In this document: positions 41,105 to 49,081 of the stretch, one piece after another
Layout: each line of letters opens with the position of its first letter
How positions within the stretch are numbered: the stretch's first letter is position 1
Assembly: GCA_964342805.1 (NCBI GenBank)
Contig: CAYFHQ010000010.1
Coordinates: 7,828 to 71,827, forward strand
Source: CAYFHQ01 sp964342805
GTDB lineage: Bacteria; Bacillota; Clostridia; Peptostreptococcales; Acidaminobacteraceae
Length of the DNA: 64,000 nucleotides
Direction: 5' to 3'
Made by a program: the position numbers and the translations under genes
Notes under the pieces: generated by a model
Told to the model about the DNA's origin: nothing
Database searches by the model: none
The model's input: the letters and a program-made list of their open reading frames with translations, nothing else

Positions 41105-41977
41105 CTACAGACCCTTTACAATGTCCTTCAAGTAGTCTGCAAAACCGTCCTTGACTTGGTCATGGCGGAGGGCGTACTCCACTGTGGCCTTCAAGAAGCC
41201 CAACTTGTCTCCTGTGTCGTAACGAATGCCTTCAAAGTCATAGGCGTAAACCCCTTGTTCTTCCATGAGGGCACGGATGGCGTCCGTCAACTGAATTTCT
41301 CCACCCTTGCCAGGCTGGGTCTGTTCAATGTGACCAAAAACTTCCGGCGTTAGGACGTAACGACCTAAGATAGCTGCGTTGGATGGTGCTTCATCGATGG
41401 CTGGTTTTTCCACCATGTCTGTAAGCTTATAGGTGCGGTCATTGAGTTTTTCACCTGCAATGATCCCGTACTTGTCCACCTGGGATGGGTCAACGGTTTG
41501 TACACCTACCACAGAGCAACCATACTGGTCATAAGCGTCGACAAGCTGCTTTAGACAGGGCTTGCCTGGGTTATGGACAATATCGTCACCCAGGAGAACT
41601 GCAAAGGGCTCATTGCCCACAAAGGCCTTGGCACAATGGATGGCATGTCCTAGACCCTTCATTTCCTTCTGGCGTACAAAGTGAACGTTTGCCATTCCAG
41701 AAATGCCTTCTACGATTTCAAGAAAGTCTGTCTTGCCCTTGTCCCGTAGGTTGGCTTCCAACTCTGGTGCTTTATCAAAATGATTCACAATGGCCTCTTT
41801 GTTGCGACCATTAATAATAAGGATTTCTTCGATACCTGCTGCAACCGCTTCCTCTACAATATATTGAATTGCAGGCTTGTCCACGATTGGTAGCATTTCC
41901 TTTGGCTGAGCCTTTGTAGCGGGCAAGAAACGGGTCCCATACCCGGCCGCCGGAATAACTGCCTTTCTTACTTTCAC
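41105..41977 (-). CDS. galU: UTP--glucose-1-phosphate uridylyltransferase
   Basis: GalU makes UDP-glucose, the sugar donor for many glucosyl- and galactosyltransferases. The 290-residue protein begins with KVRKAVIPAAGYGTRFLPAT, the nucleotide-binding motif. It also has KEMLPIVDKPAIQYIVEEA, FAVLLGDDIV (metal-binding DD) and VEKPAIDEAPSN. GTG 41977 is chosen because GGGAGGAACCAAG precedes it and it gives the usual N-terminus; an ATG at 42004 would overlap the upstream stop (TAATG) and is the alternative. It is the last gene of the glycosyltransferase operon, which it presumably supplies. Confidence 0.95.
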   Translation of the reverse strand: MKVRKAVIPAAGYGTRFLPATKAQPKEMLPIVDKPAIQYIVEEAVAAGIEEILIINGRNKEAIVNHFDKAPELEANLRDKGKTDFLEIVEGISGMANVHFVRQKEMKGLGHAIHCAKAFVGNEPFAVLLGDDIVHNPGKPCLKQLVDAYDQYGCSVVGVQTVDPSQVDKYGIIAGEKLNDRTYKLTDMVEKPAIDEAPSNAAILGRYVLTPEVFGHIEQTQPGKGGEIQLTDAIRALMEEQGVYAYDFEGIRYDTGDKLGFLKATVEYALRHDQVKDGFADYLKDIVKGL

Positions 41978-42003
41978 CTTGGTTCCTCCCATCACATCAA
42001 ACA

Positions 42004-43755
42004 TTAATTCATTTCGCTGAGGTTTGCCCCTTGCTCCTGCTGTTCTTTATAGGCAATATTTGTTCGATTGAGCTTGAAGTACAAGGAGTCAATGAACATC
42101 ATCAGCAAACGGTTACCCAGATCAGGTTCATTCTTCATCAGTTGTTCCAAATCCTCTTTTTTGATGGAAAGAACTTCAACAAACTCGCTGGCAATACCCG
42201 TGGAGTTGTATCGTTCCTTGCCCCGAACCAAGAAGGTTTCCCCAATGACACCATTGGAGCATACCGTTCCTAGACGTACCTCTTCCCCTTGTTCATTGCG
42301 TTTGATAATCCGAACACAACCGTTGAGGATCATGTACATAACCAAATTGTCGTCACCTTCTCTGAAGAGGATCTCGTCTTCATTATAGGCACTCATTTGG
42401 GTAACTTGGGCCAGGTGGGCCAGGTCTGTATCTGTGAAACTCTCGAAATAGCGAAGCTTTCTTAAGTTGTCGACAATGACACGCTTGGAAATCTGCTGGT
42501 ACTTCTCCTTGTCGATCTTGTAGATGACACGGGACACATTGTTCTTTTCCATTTCACGGCGGGCATACTCCCGGTTTTCAATGGTCATTTCAATGATCCG
42601 TGTCCAGTCCTTCTGTCGCTTCCTAAACTCGGTGAAGGGGTCCTGCTTGGGCAGGGCGTCATACTTGGACAAGTAGACGTTGCGTATGGATTCCCGGCAG
42701 CCTTCCACATTGCCGTCTGACAGGTACTCCAGAGCCAGGAGCATGTTGGTCTTAAAGATCTTGTCTTCCAGGTCGTCCCGGAGGAAGTCCCCTGGATATG
42801 GGGCAAAATCGTCGGGGGTTACCCGGTTCATGTTGTTGACCTCATATTGGGACTCGATCTTATAGCGTTGGTACATGAAACGATAGATATCTTCCCTAAA
42901 CCGTTTCCAAATGGGGTGGTTCTTCTTTGGTGGCAGGTGCTTAATGCCCAGTTTGTTGTCTAGGAAGAAGTCAAAACCAAACATCTTAGCGTTGAGCAGG
43001 TAATCAATATCTTCTCCCCGGGTTACCTGAGGATCAAAAGGAACGATCTTGAACATGTTCTTATGGATGACCATGGCACCACCAAAGGCAAATGGCGTTA
43101 CCTTGAGCCGCGGATCGCAGGCAATGATCTTGTCAAAGGCCTGGGTCTTAGAGCCAAAACGGTTCCAGAAGGTCATCCAAGGGACAATATCCACGTCGTC
43201 ATAAAACTCGTCATACTTATTGAGGTAGTAACCCGCTACCCCATATACACCCTTACCATAAATGCGTCGCCCAATAAACTCCGTTGCCATGTCCACCCAT
43301 TCGGTGTTTTCAAAAACTTCGTCGTCATCGATCAGCATGGTCACATCCGCCCCAAGGATGTGGGAGCTGAATAAACAGATATTGCGGACGTTGGAATAGC
43401 CCTTAAGGTTGAGCAACTCATTGGCCCGCTCACTGAGGCCCTTTTCCCGCAACATTTCTTTTATGTTTCTCAGGTTCTCTTGGGTGAACAAGTAGACATC
43501 GATATCCAGGTCCGCCTCTTCAACGATTTTGCGTACCCGGTCTTCTGCCTGCTTCTCCACTTCATCTGCCGTTGGACACACTGGAATAATCAACTTAAAA
43601 TTCTGGTTTTTAAGTCCCTTTATACTCTCCAGCGTTCTGCCCAATGTGTCATCCCCATCCAAAGGTGTTGGGTGATCATAGACTGCATCACCTTCATGCC
43701 AAGGGTCAGCTTTTTCCCTCGACCAATACGTCGGAATAACCATGGTTACATTCAT
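42004..43755 (-). CDS. glycosyltransferase fused to a C-terminal cyclic-nucleotide-binding domain
   Basis: The N-terminal 330 residues are a GT-A type glycosyltransferase. MVIPTYWSRE is the first strand, and TMLIDDDEVFE gives the DxD metal/sugar-nucleotide motif. GVYGVAGYYLN and FAFGGAMVIHKNMF line the acceptor side, and VTRGEDIDYLL matches the (E/Q)D(I)D acceptor motif. After a helical linker, residues about 440-560 form a CAP_ED/cNMP-binding domain (FTDTDLAHLAQVTQM, DEILFREGDDNLVMYMILNG, GVIGETFLV and RYNSTGIASEFVEVLSI). Phosphate-binding cassette residues are partly altered, so the ligand is uncertain. No DNA-binding domain is attached. ATG 43755 follows GAAAGGAGTAGGTTC. Confidence 0.85.
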   Translation of the reverse strand: MNVTMVIPTYWSREKADPWHEGDAVYDHPTPLDGDDTLGRTLESIKGLKNQNFKLIIPVCPTADEVEKQAEDRVRKIVEEADLDIDVYLFTQENLRNIKEMLREKGLSERANELLNLKGYSNVRNICLFSSHILGADVTMLIDDDEVFENTEWVDMATEFIGRRIYGKGVYGVAGYYLNKYDEFYDDVDIVPWMTFWNRFGSKTQAFDKIIACDPRLKVTPFAFGGAMVIHKNMFKIVPFDPQVTRGEDIDYLLNAKMFGFDFFLDNKLGIKHLPPKKNHPIWKRFREDIYRFMYQRYKIESQYEVNNMNRVTPDDFAPYPGDFLRDDLEDKIFKTNMLLALEYLSDGNVEGCRESIRNVYLSKYDALPKQDPFTEFRKRQKDWTRIIEMTIENREYARREMEKNNVSRVIYKIDKEKYQQISKRVIVDNLRKLRYFESFTDTDLAHLAQVTQMSAYNEDEILFREGDDNLVMYMILNGCVRIIKRNEQGEEVRLGTVCSNGVIGETFLVRGKERYNSTGIASEFVEVLSIKKEDLEQLMKNEPDLGNRLLMMFIDSLYFKLNRTNIAYKEQQEQGANLSEMN

Positions 43756-43793
43756 GAACCTACTCCTTTCGTGATCGTTGCCACAGTAAAAGT

Positions 43794-44987
43794 TTATTTC
43801 AATATACTATTATAGAGTTTCTCCACTTCTTTAATGGAACGCTTCCAGGAGAAATTCCCCAGTGCATAGTCGAAACAACGTTTGGCGCGTTTATCCTTGT
43901 CCGGGTGTTGAATTTCCGCAATAATCGCATCGGATAAACTGAGGTCGTCGTCTACCGGAACCAGGGCACCCACGTCGTCGGTTACAAAGTCCGGGAGACC
44001 GCCTTGGTTGGTCCCCACCACAGGAGTTCCGCAGGCCATGGCCTCTATGGCCACAAGTCCGAAGGGTTCTGTCCTAGACGGAACGGTGGACACGTCTGCA
44101 ATATTGTAGAGGTCTACCAACTGCTTTTGGTTGACATGACCTAGGAAATGAACATTTCTTAGGCCCAGTTGGTCTCTCAGACCTGTAAGTTCGTCATAGA
44201 GCTCACCATTTCCGGCAATCAGGGTCACCACATCCCCGTCTAACTCTTCTTCATAGTGCTTGGCTGCCTTCAGGAGGACGTCGATCCCCTTGAAGTGGGT
44301 CAACTTGCCTGCAAAAGACACAATATGGTCAGCATGTTGTTCAATATCAAAGGTTTTAAGAACGTCGGCTGGTGTTAAATCCTTGGGCATGAAGAGGTGT
44401 TCATCATAGCCGTTCATGATCAGCTCCAGCTTTTCAGGTTTTTCTCCATAGAGTTCTTGGACCTCCCGGTCCACCTGCTTGGAAATGGTGATGATCTTCT
44501 TGGCTTTGGCCGCCCCTTCAAGGGCATAGGGGTGGTAGCGTTCGTCTTTGACAAAGCCCTTGAGGTCTGTCCCATGGGCCGTTACCACATAGGGTACGCC
44601 GGTCTGGGCTGCTGCGTATGGGGTGATCCACAGGTGCTGGGCATGGATTACGTCAGGCTTGAAGCTTTCCACTTCTTCCTTGGCCACCCGTACAAACAAG
44701 TCTATGTAAGCCTTCATTTGGTCGTCATTTAAGGCATAGTAGGTATTGTTGCTACGGGGGTGGGACGTAAAGCATGGAAAGTTAAAGGGCAGGTCACAAG
44801 TACTGCCGCAGTTGTCACTAAAGGTTAAGACACGGCTTTCAAAGCCATCATAGGTCATTTCCTTGTGTTCCGGATACACCACTTTCACCGTGTGTCCCAG
44901 AGAACTCAGCTCCTTGGCCAAATTCATCGTGTAGATGCCGCTGCCGGACCCTTCCAATGGAAAGTGGTTCATAATGAGTATTCTCAA
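43794..44987 (-). CDS. GT4-family glycosyltransferase
   Basis: This is a GT-B fold retaining glycosyltransferase of about 397 residues. ILIMNHFPLEGSGSGIYTMNLA is the donor-side glycine-rich start (quoted in part: GSGSGIYTMNL). VIHAQHLWITPYAAAQTG and YVVTAHGTDLKGF follow, the C-terminal half has VSFAGKLTHFKGIDVLL, and the EX7E region is in PSRTEPFGLVAIEAMACG with VVGTNQGGLPDFV. TTG 44987 is chosen because GGAGG lies 7 bases upstream and it gives the expected first strand; a longer frame extends to 45041. It overlaps the preceding gene by 140 bases in another frame. Confidence 0.88.
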   Translation of the reverse strand: MRILIMNHFPLEGSGSGIYTMNLAKELSSLGHTVKVVYPEHKEMTYDGFESRVLTFSDNCGSTCDLPFNFPCFTSHPRSNNTYYALNDDQMKAYIDLFVRVAKEEVESFKPDVIHAQHLWITPYAAAQTGVPYVVTAHGTDLKGFVKDERYHPYALEGAAKAKKIITISKQVDREVQELYGEKPEKLELIMNGYDEHLFMPKDLTPADVLKTFDIEQHADHIVSFAGKLTHFKGIDVLLKAAKHYEEELDGDVVTLIAGNGELYDELTGLRDQLGLRNVHFLGHVNQKQLVDLYNIADVSTVPSRTEPFGLVAIEAMACGTPVVGTNQGGLPDFVTDDVGALVPVDDDLSLSDAIIAEIQHPDKDKRAKRCFDYALGNFSWKRSIKEVEKLYNSILK

Positions 44988-46164
44988 AGCGATACCTCCA
45001 ATTCTTGTACTTAGCAATAAACTCCTTCCAACTTCTCGCAAAACGGTGGTATTCCTGTACCATGTCTTCTACCCGATTGTAAGACAGGTCCAGGGCCTCA
45101 GGCAGGACAAGGAAACGATCGTCGTTCAAATACTTGGCCACTGCCGGTGCTCCTTCTACCAAGGCCTTGCGCTGTAATTCATGAATCTTATCCAAATTGA
45201 CCCCATTCATCCAATTGAGGAAGGGGTTACGTCCAATCCACCCCAGACAAGCCCGATAAAACCGGTCCTTGATATTCTGGTCGTTGACCACGTCTGGCAC
45301 TGTGGGATAATGACTGAAGGTATTGTGGAAGATCCGAAGGTCGATGTCCATGCAAATGAGGTCCTTTGATCGCTCCAGCTCAAGTCCCAGCAGGGTGTCT
45401 TCTCCCCGGGTCAGCACAGAATGGCCGCCCACGTCATAAACGGAGGAAAAGAAGGGTAATACTTTTTCAAAAATCGATAGCTTGATGGCCACATTCCCCC
45501 CCAGGATCTTGTTGGTCCTAAAGGGAACCCGGTCCTGGCCATACCGGGCGGGTACAAAACCCTTGTGCTGGTCGGAGTTCACCAGGAAGTCACACACGTT
45601 TTCCTTTTGAAGGCCCCGGTACAGCTTTTCCATGCCCTCAAAGGACATGGGCGGAATAATGTAGTAGCCGGAATAGTCACTGGTGGTAATCATGACCTTT
45701 TCCAACTCCAAGTACTTGAGATGTTCTCCAATGAAGTCGATCTCCCTTGAGACCACCCCACCATCTGTTTCCACAAGTAATTCCGGATACACGTCTGTGT
45801 CGATAAAGACCAGGACGTCGGATCCGGTTAACATGGCTTTCATGATGACATTGTTTCTGTTTTTCCCGTATGGAACTAAACCTTTTTGTGGTAGTTCCGG
45901 ACAGTTGAGCAAGGTGTCAATACTGTGCCGGGTCATACCTATTTCATGAAGGGTTTGACACATCTCATCCGTTTCATTGATTCGGACAAGTTGAACGTTA
46001 ATACGGGATTCCAGCGCTTTTACTACGGACTCGTCACACTCTTCTGCGTAGGCCACTACAACGCTGTATATGTCGTGGCCGAATTTCTCTGCGTTATCTA
46101 AAAATTGATCGATTGGTTCCATGGTCGTGAAGTGTCTCGTAATCACACCGAATGAGATATTCAT
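44848..46164 (-). CDS. GT-A type glycosyltransferase, first gene of the glycan operon
   Basis: The 438-residue protein starts with ISFGVITRHFTTMEP. It has a GT-A core with YGKNRNNVIMKAMLTGSDVLVF and a DTDVYPEL metal motif (about residues 121-128). LGGNVAIKLSIFEKVLPF and LTRGEDTLLGLEL supply the usual acceptor-site elements. It resembles the first domain of the GT/cNMP fusion two genes on (both have TRGED) but has no sensor domain. The real domain ends near residue 390; the last 47 codons overlap the GT4 gene in a different frame and look like a low-complexity tail. ATG 46164 follows AAAAGGGGGTAAAAGC. Confidence 0.8.
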   Translation of the reverse strand: MNISFGVITRHFTTMEPIDQFLDNAEKFGHDIYSVVVAYAEECDESVVKALESRINVQLVRINETDEMCQTLHEIGMTRHSIDTLLNCPELPQKGLVPYGKNRNNVIMKAMLTGSDVLVFIDTDVYPELLVETDGGVVSREIDFIGEHLKYLELEKVMITTSDYSGYYIIPPMSFEGMEKLYRGLQKENVCDFLVNSDQHKGFVPARYGQDRVPFRTNKILGGNVAIKLSIFEKVLPFFSSVYDVGGHSVLTRGEDTLLGLELERSKDLICMDIDLRIFHNTFSHYPTVPDVVNDQNIKDRFYRACLGWIGRNPFLNWMNGVNLDKIHELQRKALVEGAPAVAKYLNDDRFLVLPEALDLSYNRVEDMVQEYHRFARSWKEFIAKYKNWRYRFENTHYEPLSIGRVRQRHLHDEFGQGAEFSGTHGESGVSGTQGNDL

Positions 46165-46196
46165 GCTTTTACCCCCTTTTCTTATATGCTGTCGTC

Positions 46197-46226
46197 TTTA
46201 TACCCGACTTAACACCAAATTAACAA
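46197..46226 (-). promoter_or_regulatory. promoter of the glycan operon
   Basis: TTGTTA (46221-46226) and TATAAA (46197-46202) on the minus strand are 18 bp apart. Confidence 0.6.
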
Positions 46227-46249
46227 TGGCCTCCTCTATCTGCCTCATA

Positions 46250-46265
46250 TTGGAAACGCTTTCAT
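46250..46265. promoter_or_regulatory. perfect cre (CcpA) site upstream of the glycan operon
   Basis: TTGGAAACGCTTTCAT fits WTGNAANCGNWWNCAW at every position. It lies 23 bp upstream of the -35 box, a place where CcpA tends to activate rather than repress. Confidence 0.7.
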
Positions 46266-46270
46266 AAAAA

Positions 46271-46300
46271 AAAGCGCTAGTCCCAGTTGGATAGCGCTTT
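46271..46300 (-). terminator. terminator after the TPR kinase gene
   Basis: AAAGCGCTA pairs with TAGCGCTTT around a 12-nt loop. On the minus strand the stem is followed by a run of T. Confidence 0.82.
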
Positions 46301-46378
46301 TGAATCATATTCTTATGGGTGATTTTACTTAAGGATGTGGCTTGCCACCATAAAATCGGCTTTAGAAGCGAGGGCACC

Positions 46379-48940
46379 CTATTGACTCAAACTTGACATA
46401 TAGGGGAGGCGGAAGGTAAACACAGTCCCCTTGCCTTTTTCACTTTCTATGGTCATTAGCCCGCCCAAGGTCTTAACAGCCTCCCGAACTGCGGCCATGC
46501 CCACCCCACGGCCCGATAACTCCGAAAGGGTTTGGGCAGTGGATACCCGGTCCGTCATGATCAGTTGTAATTGTTCTGACCGGGACAAGCTATCAAAATC
46601 AGCAAGGCTCATGATTCCTTGGTCTACAACCTTATGGCGGATGCGGTCAAGATCAATGCCCGCACCATCGTCGGCCACTCTCAGTTCAAGGCCCCGGCCT
46701 ACCAGGCGAAGGTCTACGGTTATCCGACCCGCAGGTGGCTTGTCCATATCCATTCGTTGGTCCTCTGTCTCAATACCATGGTCTATGGCATTGCGAAAGA
46801 CGTGAATCAAGCTATCTGTAAAGGCCTGATACTGCTCAGGTAGGACTGCTATCTCGTCCCCTTCCACTTGGAAGCTTTCAATTCGCTTGCCATAGCGTTC
46901 CGCCATGGTATAGACCTTGTCTGGGTACTCCCGTAAGAGGTCCTTAAAGTCCGTTTGGCGGACCAGGTCAATATCCGCTAATATGGGGGCCAGGTCCTCT
47001 AGCCGTTCTACCTTTTTCAGGCGGTGGATGAGGCGGTCCACTTGGTCTCTTGTCACCAAAAGATTCTCTGTTTCGTCGAAGAACATGGGGGGCACATTGC
47101 CCTTGATCACATCGTAATCCTCACGGACGAGCGCATCCCATTCCAGCTTGGGCAGGACAGTGGCAATTTTCTGGTCCACATTGTCTCCCCCGTCCAGGAG
47201 CTGGGCGATTTCGGACTCCAATTGGTGGAGCTTTTCTGTCGTTCGGGCCATGGCGTAGGTTGAAAAAGTCCCTTTAAAGGTATGGATAATCCGGTACATA
47301 CTCTCTATGGCAATAAACTTCTCCACCTCGTTGAGTTGGTCAAAGGAGGGTAGTTCCTCGGTCAAATAGGACCTGAAGTCCCTCATGATCCGCTTGAACT
47401 CATTGGTATTGGTCAGGACTTCCACCAGCATTCGCAGGGTACTTTCCTCTTGTTTGATCTGGTCTTCCAAGTGGACCCGCTCGGTGATGTCCGTCAGAAT
47501 GACCATGACCTTGTGTTGGTCCACCTCTTGGATGACCTTGTATTGGATGTTCAAGTAAATCCCATTCACTTGGATTTCTTCCGGAAGAAGACCTAAAAAA
47601 GCCTGGACCCGGAAGGTGTCGTAAGAGGGGCCCTTAATGAGCGCCGTGATCTCCTGAAAAATGTCCCTTACCATGTCCCGGTCGTCCCCCAGTTGTAGGA
47701 GGGCGTCGATGGGTAGGCCAATCAAATTAGGCCCCAAGAGTCGGTTGCATTCTTTGGAATGGTGGGGTTCGATTTGCATGTGGTCATCCAGGGTCAAAAA
47801 TCCTTGGTTGGAATTGTTAAGAAGCCTGCTGATGGACTCATTGGCCTTTCGAAGTTCCACATTTCGCAGGCGGTTGATTTCCGCTTCTTTTTCCACCAAC
47901 TTCATTTCATGGCTCAACTGGACATTGCGAAAACGATTGGACCGCTCCTGGCTGTCCACCTGGTCTTTGACCTCCATATAGGCCCGGTAGTGGGCAAAGG
48001 CTTTTTGAATGGAACCCATTTCCTCGTAGAGGTCGGCCAAGGCCAGCTCTATATTGAGGACCTTGGGCATGAAGCCGTTGGCCTCAACAAAGGCTAGGCC
48101 CTCCAGCAAGATGGTCTCTGCTTGGTCGTAACGCCCCATGGCATGGAGGACCCGGCCATACTCTTCATAGACCTCTCCCTTTTCCACAAGCATACTTCCG
48201 TTGTCAACAAAACCCTTGGCGATTTTTACGTTGACAAGGGCCTGGTCCAGGTCCCCTTGCAAGCGGTGGATGGAGGCCAAGATTTGATAGAGAAGGACCC
48301 GTTCAATGTCCATCATGATGGACTCACATTCAGACAGCATGGTTTTCACCATGTCCATGGCCTCGTCTAGCTTACCCTCATTCCTGAGGATCAAAGCCAA
48401 GCGTTGGCCCACTGCATTGACCCCATTGATGAAGCCTATGCTTCTGAAGAGGTCTATGGACTTGTTGGAATACTCTATGGACAGTTCATAGTCCTTTTTA
48501 GCAAAGTAGACGCCACCAAGGGACATATAACTCCAGCCCACCCCCCGGGTATTGGTGGTCTTTTTATAGGCCTCACCACTGGCGTAAAAGCATTCTAGGG
48601 CGTCGTCATAAGACCCCCAGGCCATGTGGATATTGCCAAGGATGTCATAGGCAGAGCCCAGGTCATCCTGGCTTCCTACTTGAAGAAATCGGTCTATAGC
48701 GTCCGTGATCAAGGTGAAGGCTTCTTGGGTATGGGACTTCCACTGTCTGGCGTAGGCCAGGTTCCGCTTGGCCAGACCAATACCCAGGCTGTAATCCAGG
48801 GATTCAGCCAAGTCGAGGGCCAGCATGGCTTCCTCTTCCACTAGGGACAGGTTTTCCATACCGATGGTCCACCCATTGTCGATCCAAGTATGTATTTGTT
48901 TGATTTGGTCTGTTCGCTTGTCCTGTTTCAATTCTGACAT
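46379..48940 (-). CDS. TPR-PAS-Hpt-ATPase hybrid kinase (CheA-like), orphan
   Basis: From ATG 48940 (site GGGGAGGCTGGCT) the chain has 853 residues. About residues 35-330 are TPR repeats (for example AYDILGNIHMAWGSYDDALECF, split here: YDDALECF, KDYELSIEYSNKSI, GKLDEAMDMV, GRYDQAETILLEGL). A coiled coil follows, then a PAS-like region (LTLDDHMQIE to VILTDITERV). An Hpt domain has His553 in IIHTFKGTFS. A CheA-type ATPase domain has HVFRNAIDHGIE (N-box), VADDGAGIDLDRIR (G1) and SGRGVGMAAVREAVK (G2). There is no CheW domain and no receiver in or next to the gene, so its partner must be elsewhere. Starvation, motility or surface-glycan control are all possible. Confidence 0.85.
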   Translation of the reverse strand: MSELKQDKRTDQIKQIHTWIDNGWTIGMENLSLVEEEAMLALDLAESLDYSLGIGLAKRNLAYARQWKSHTQEAFTLITDAIDRFLQVGSQDDLGSAYDILGNIHMAWGSYDDALECFYASGEAYKKTTNTRGVGWSYMSLGGVYFAKKDYELSIEYSNKSIDLFRSIGFINGVNAVGQRLALILRNEGKLDEAMDMVKTMLSECESIMMDIERVLLYQILASIHRLQGDLDQALVNVKIAKGFVDNGSMLVEKGEVYEEYGRVLHAMGRYDQAETILLEGLAFVEANGFMPKVLNIELALADLYEEMGSIQKAFAHYRAYMEVKDQVDSQERSNRFRNVQLSHEMKLVEKEAEINRLRNVELRKANESISRLLNNSNQGFLTLDDHMQIEPHHSKECNRLLGPNLIGLPIDALLQLGDDRDMVRDIFQEITALIKGPSYDTFRVQAFLGLLPEEIQVNGIYLNIQYKVIQEVDQHKVMVILTDITERVHLEDQIKQEESTLRMLVEVLTNTNEFKRIMRDFRSYLTEELPSFDQLNEVEKFIAIESMYRIIHTFKGTFSTYAMARTTEKLHQLESEIAQLLDGGDNVDQKIATVLPKLEWDALVREDYDVIKGNVPPMFFDETENLLVTRDQVDRLIHRLKKVERLEDLAPILADIDLVRQTDFKDLLREYPDKVYTMAERYGKRIESFQVEGDEIAVLPEQYQAFTDSLIHVFRNAIDHGIETEDQRMDMDKPPAGRITVDLRLVGRGLELRVADDGAGIDLDRIRHKVVDQGIMSLADFDSLSRSEQLQLIMTDRVSTAQTLSELSGRGVGMAAVREAVKTLGGLMTIESEKGKGTVFTFRLPYMSSLSQ

Positions 48941-49005
48941 AGCCAGCCTCCCCACACTTTTTTTCTTAGTATACCCCTTATTTATGAACTCAGCATGAAA
49001 AAAAC

Positions 49006-49039
49006 AAGGCCTTAGAACAAATCCCTGTTCTAAGGCCTT
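49006..49039 (-). terminator. terminator closing the RiPP-like operon
   Basis: AAGGCCTTAGAACA pairs perfectly with TGTTCTAAGGCCTT (14 bp, 6-nt loop) and is followed on the minus strand by GTTTTTTT. Confidence 0.92.
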
Positions 49040-49081
49040 GACCACGAGTTATATTGGGGTGCAGCTGGTGAAAGTCAAGGA

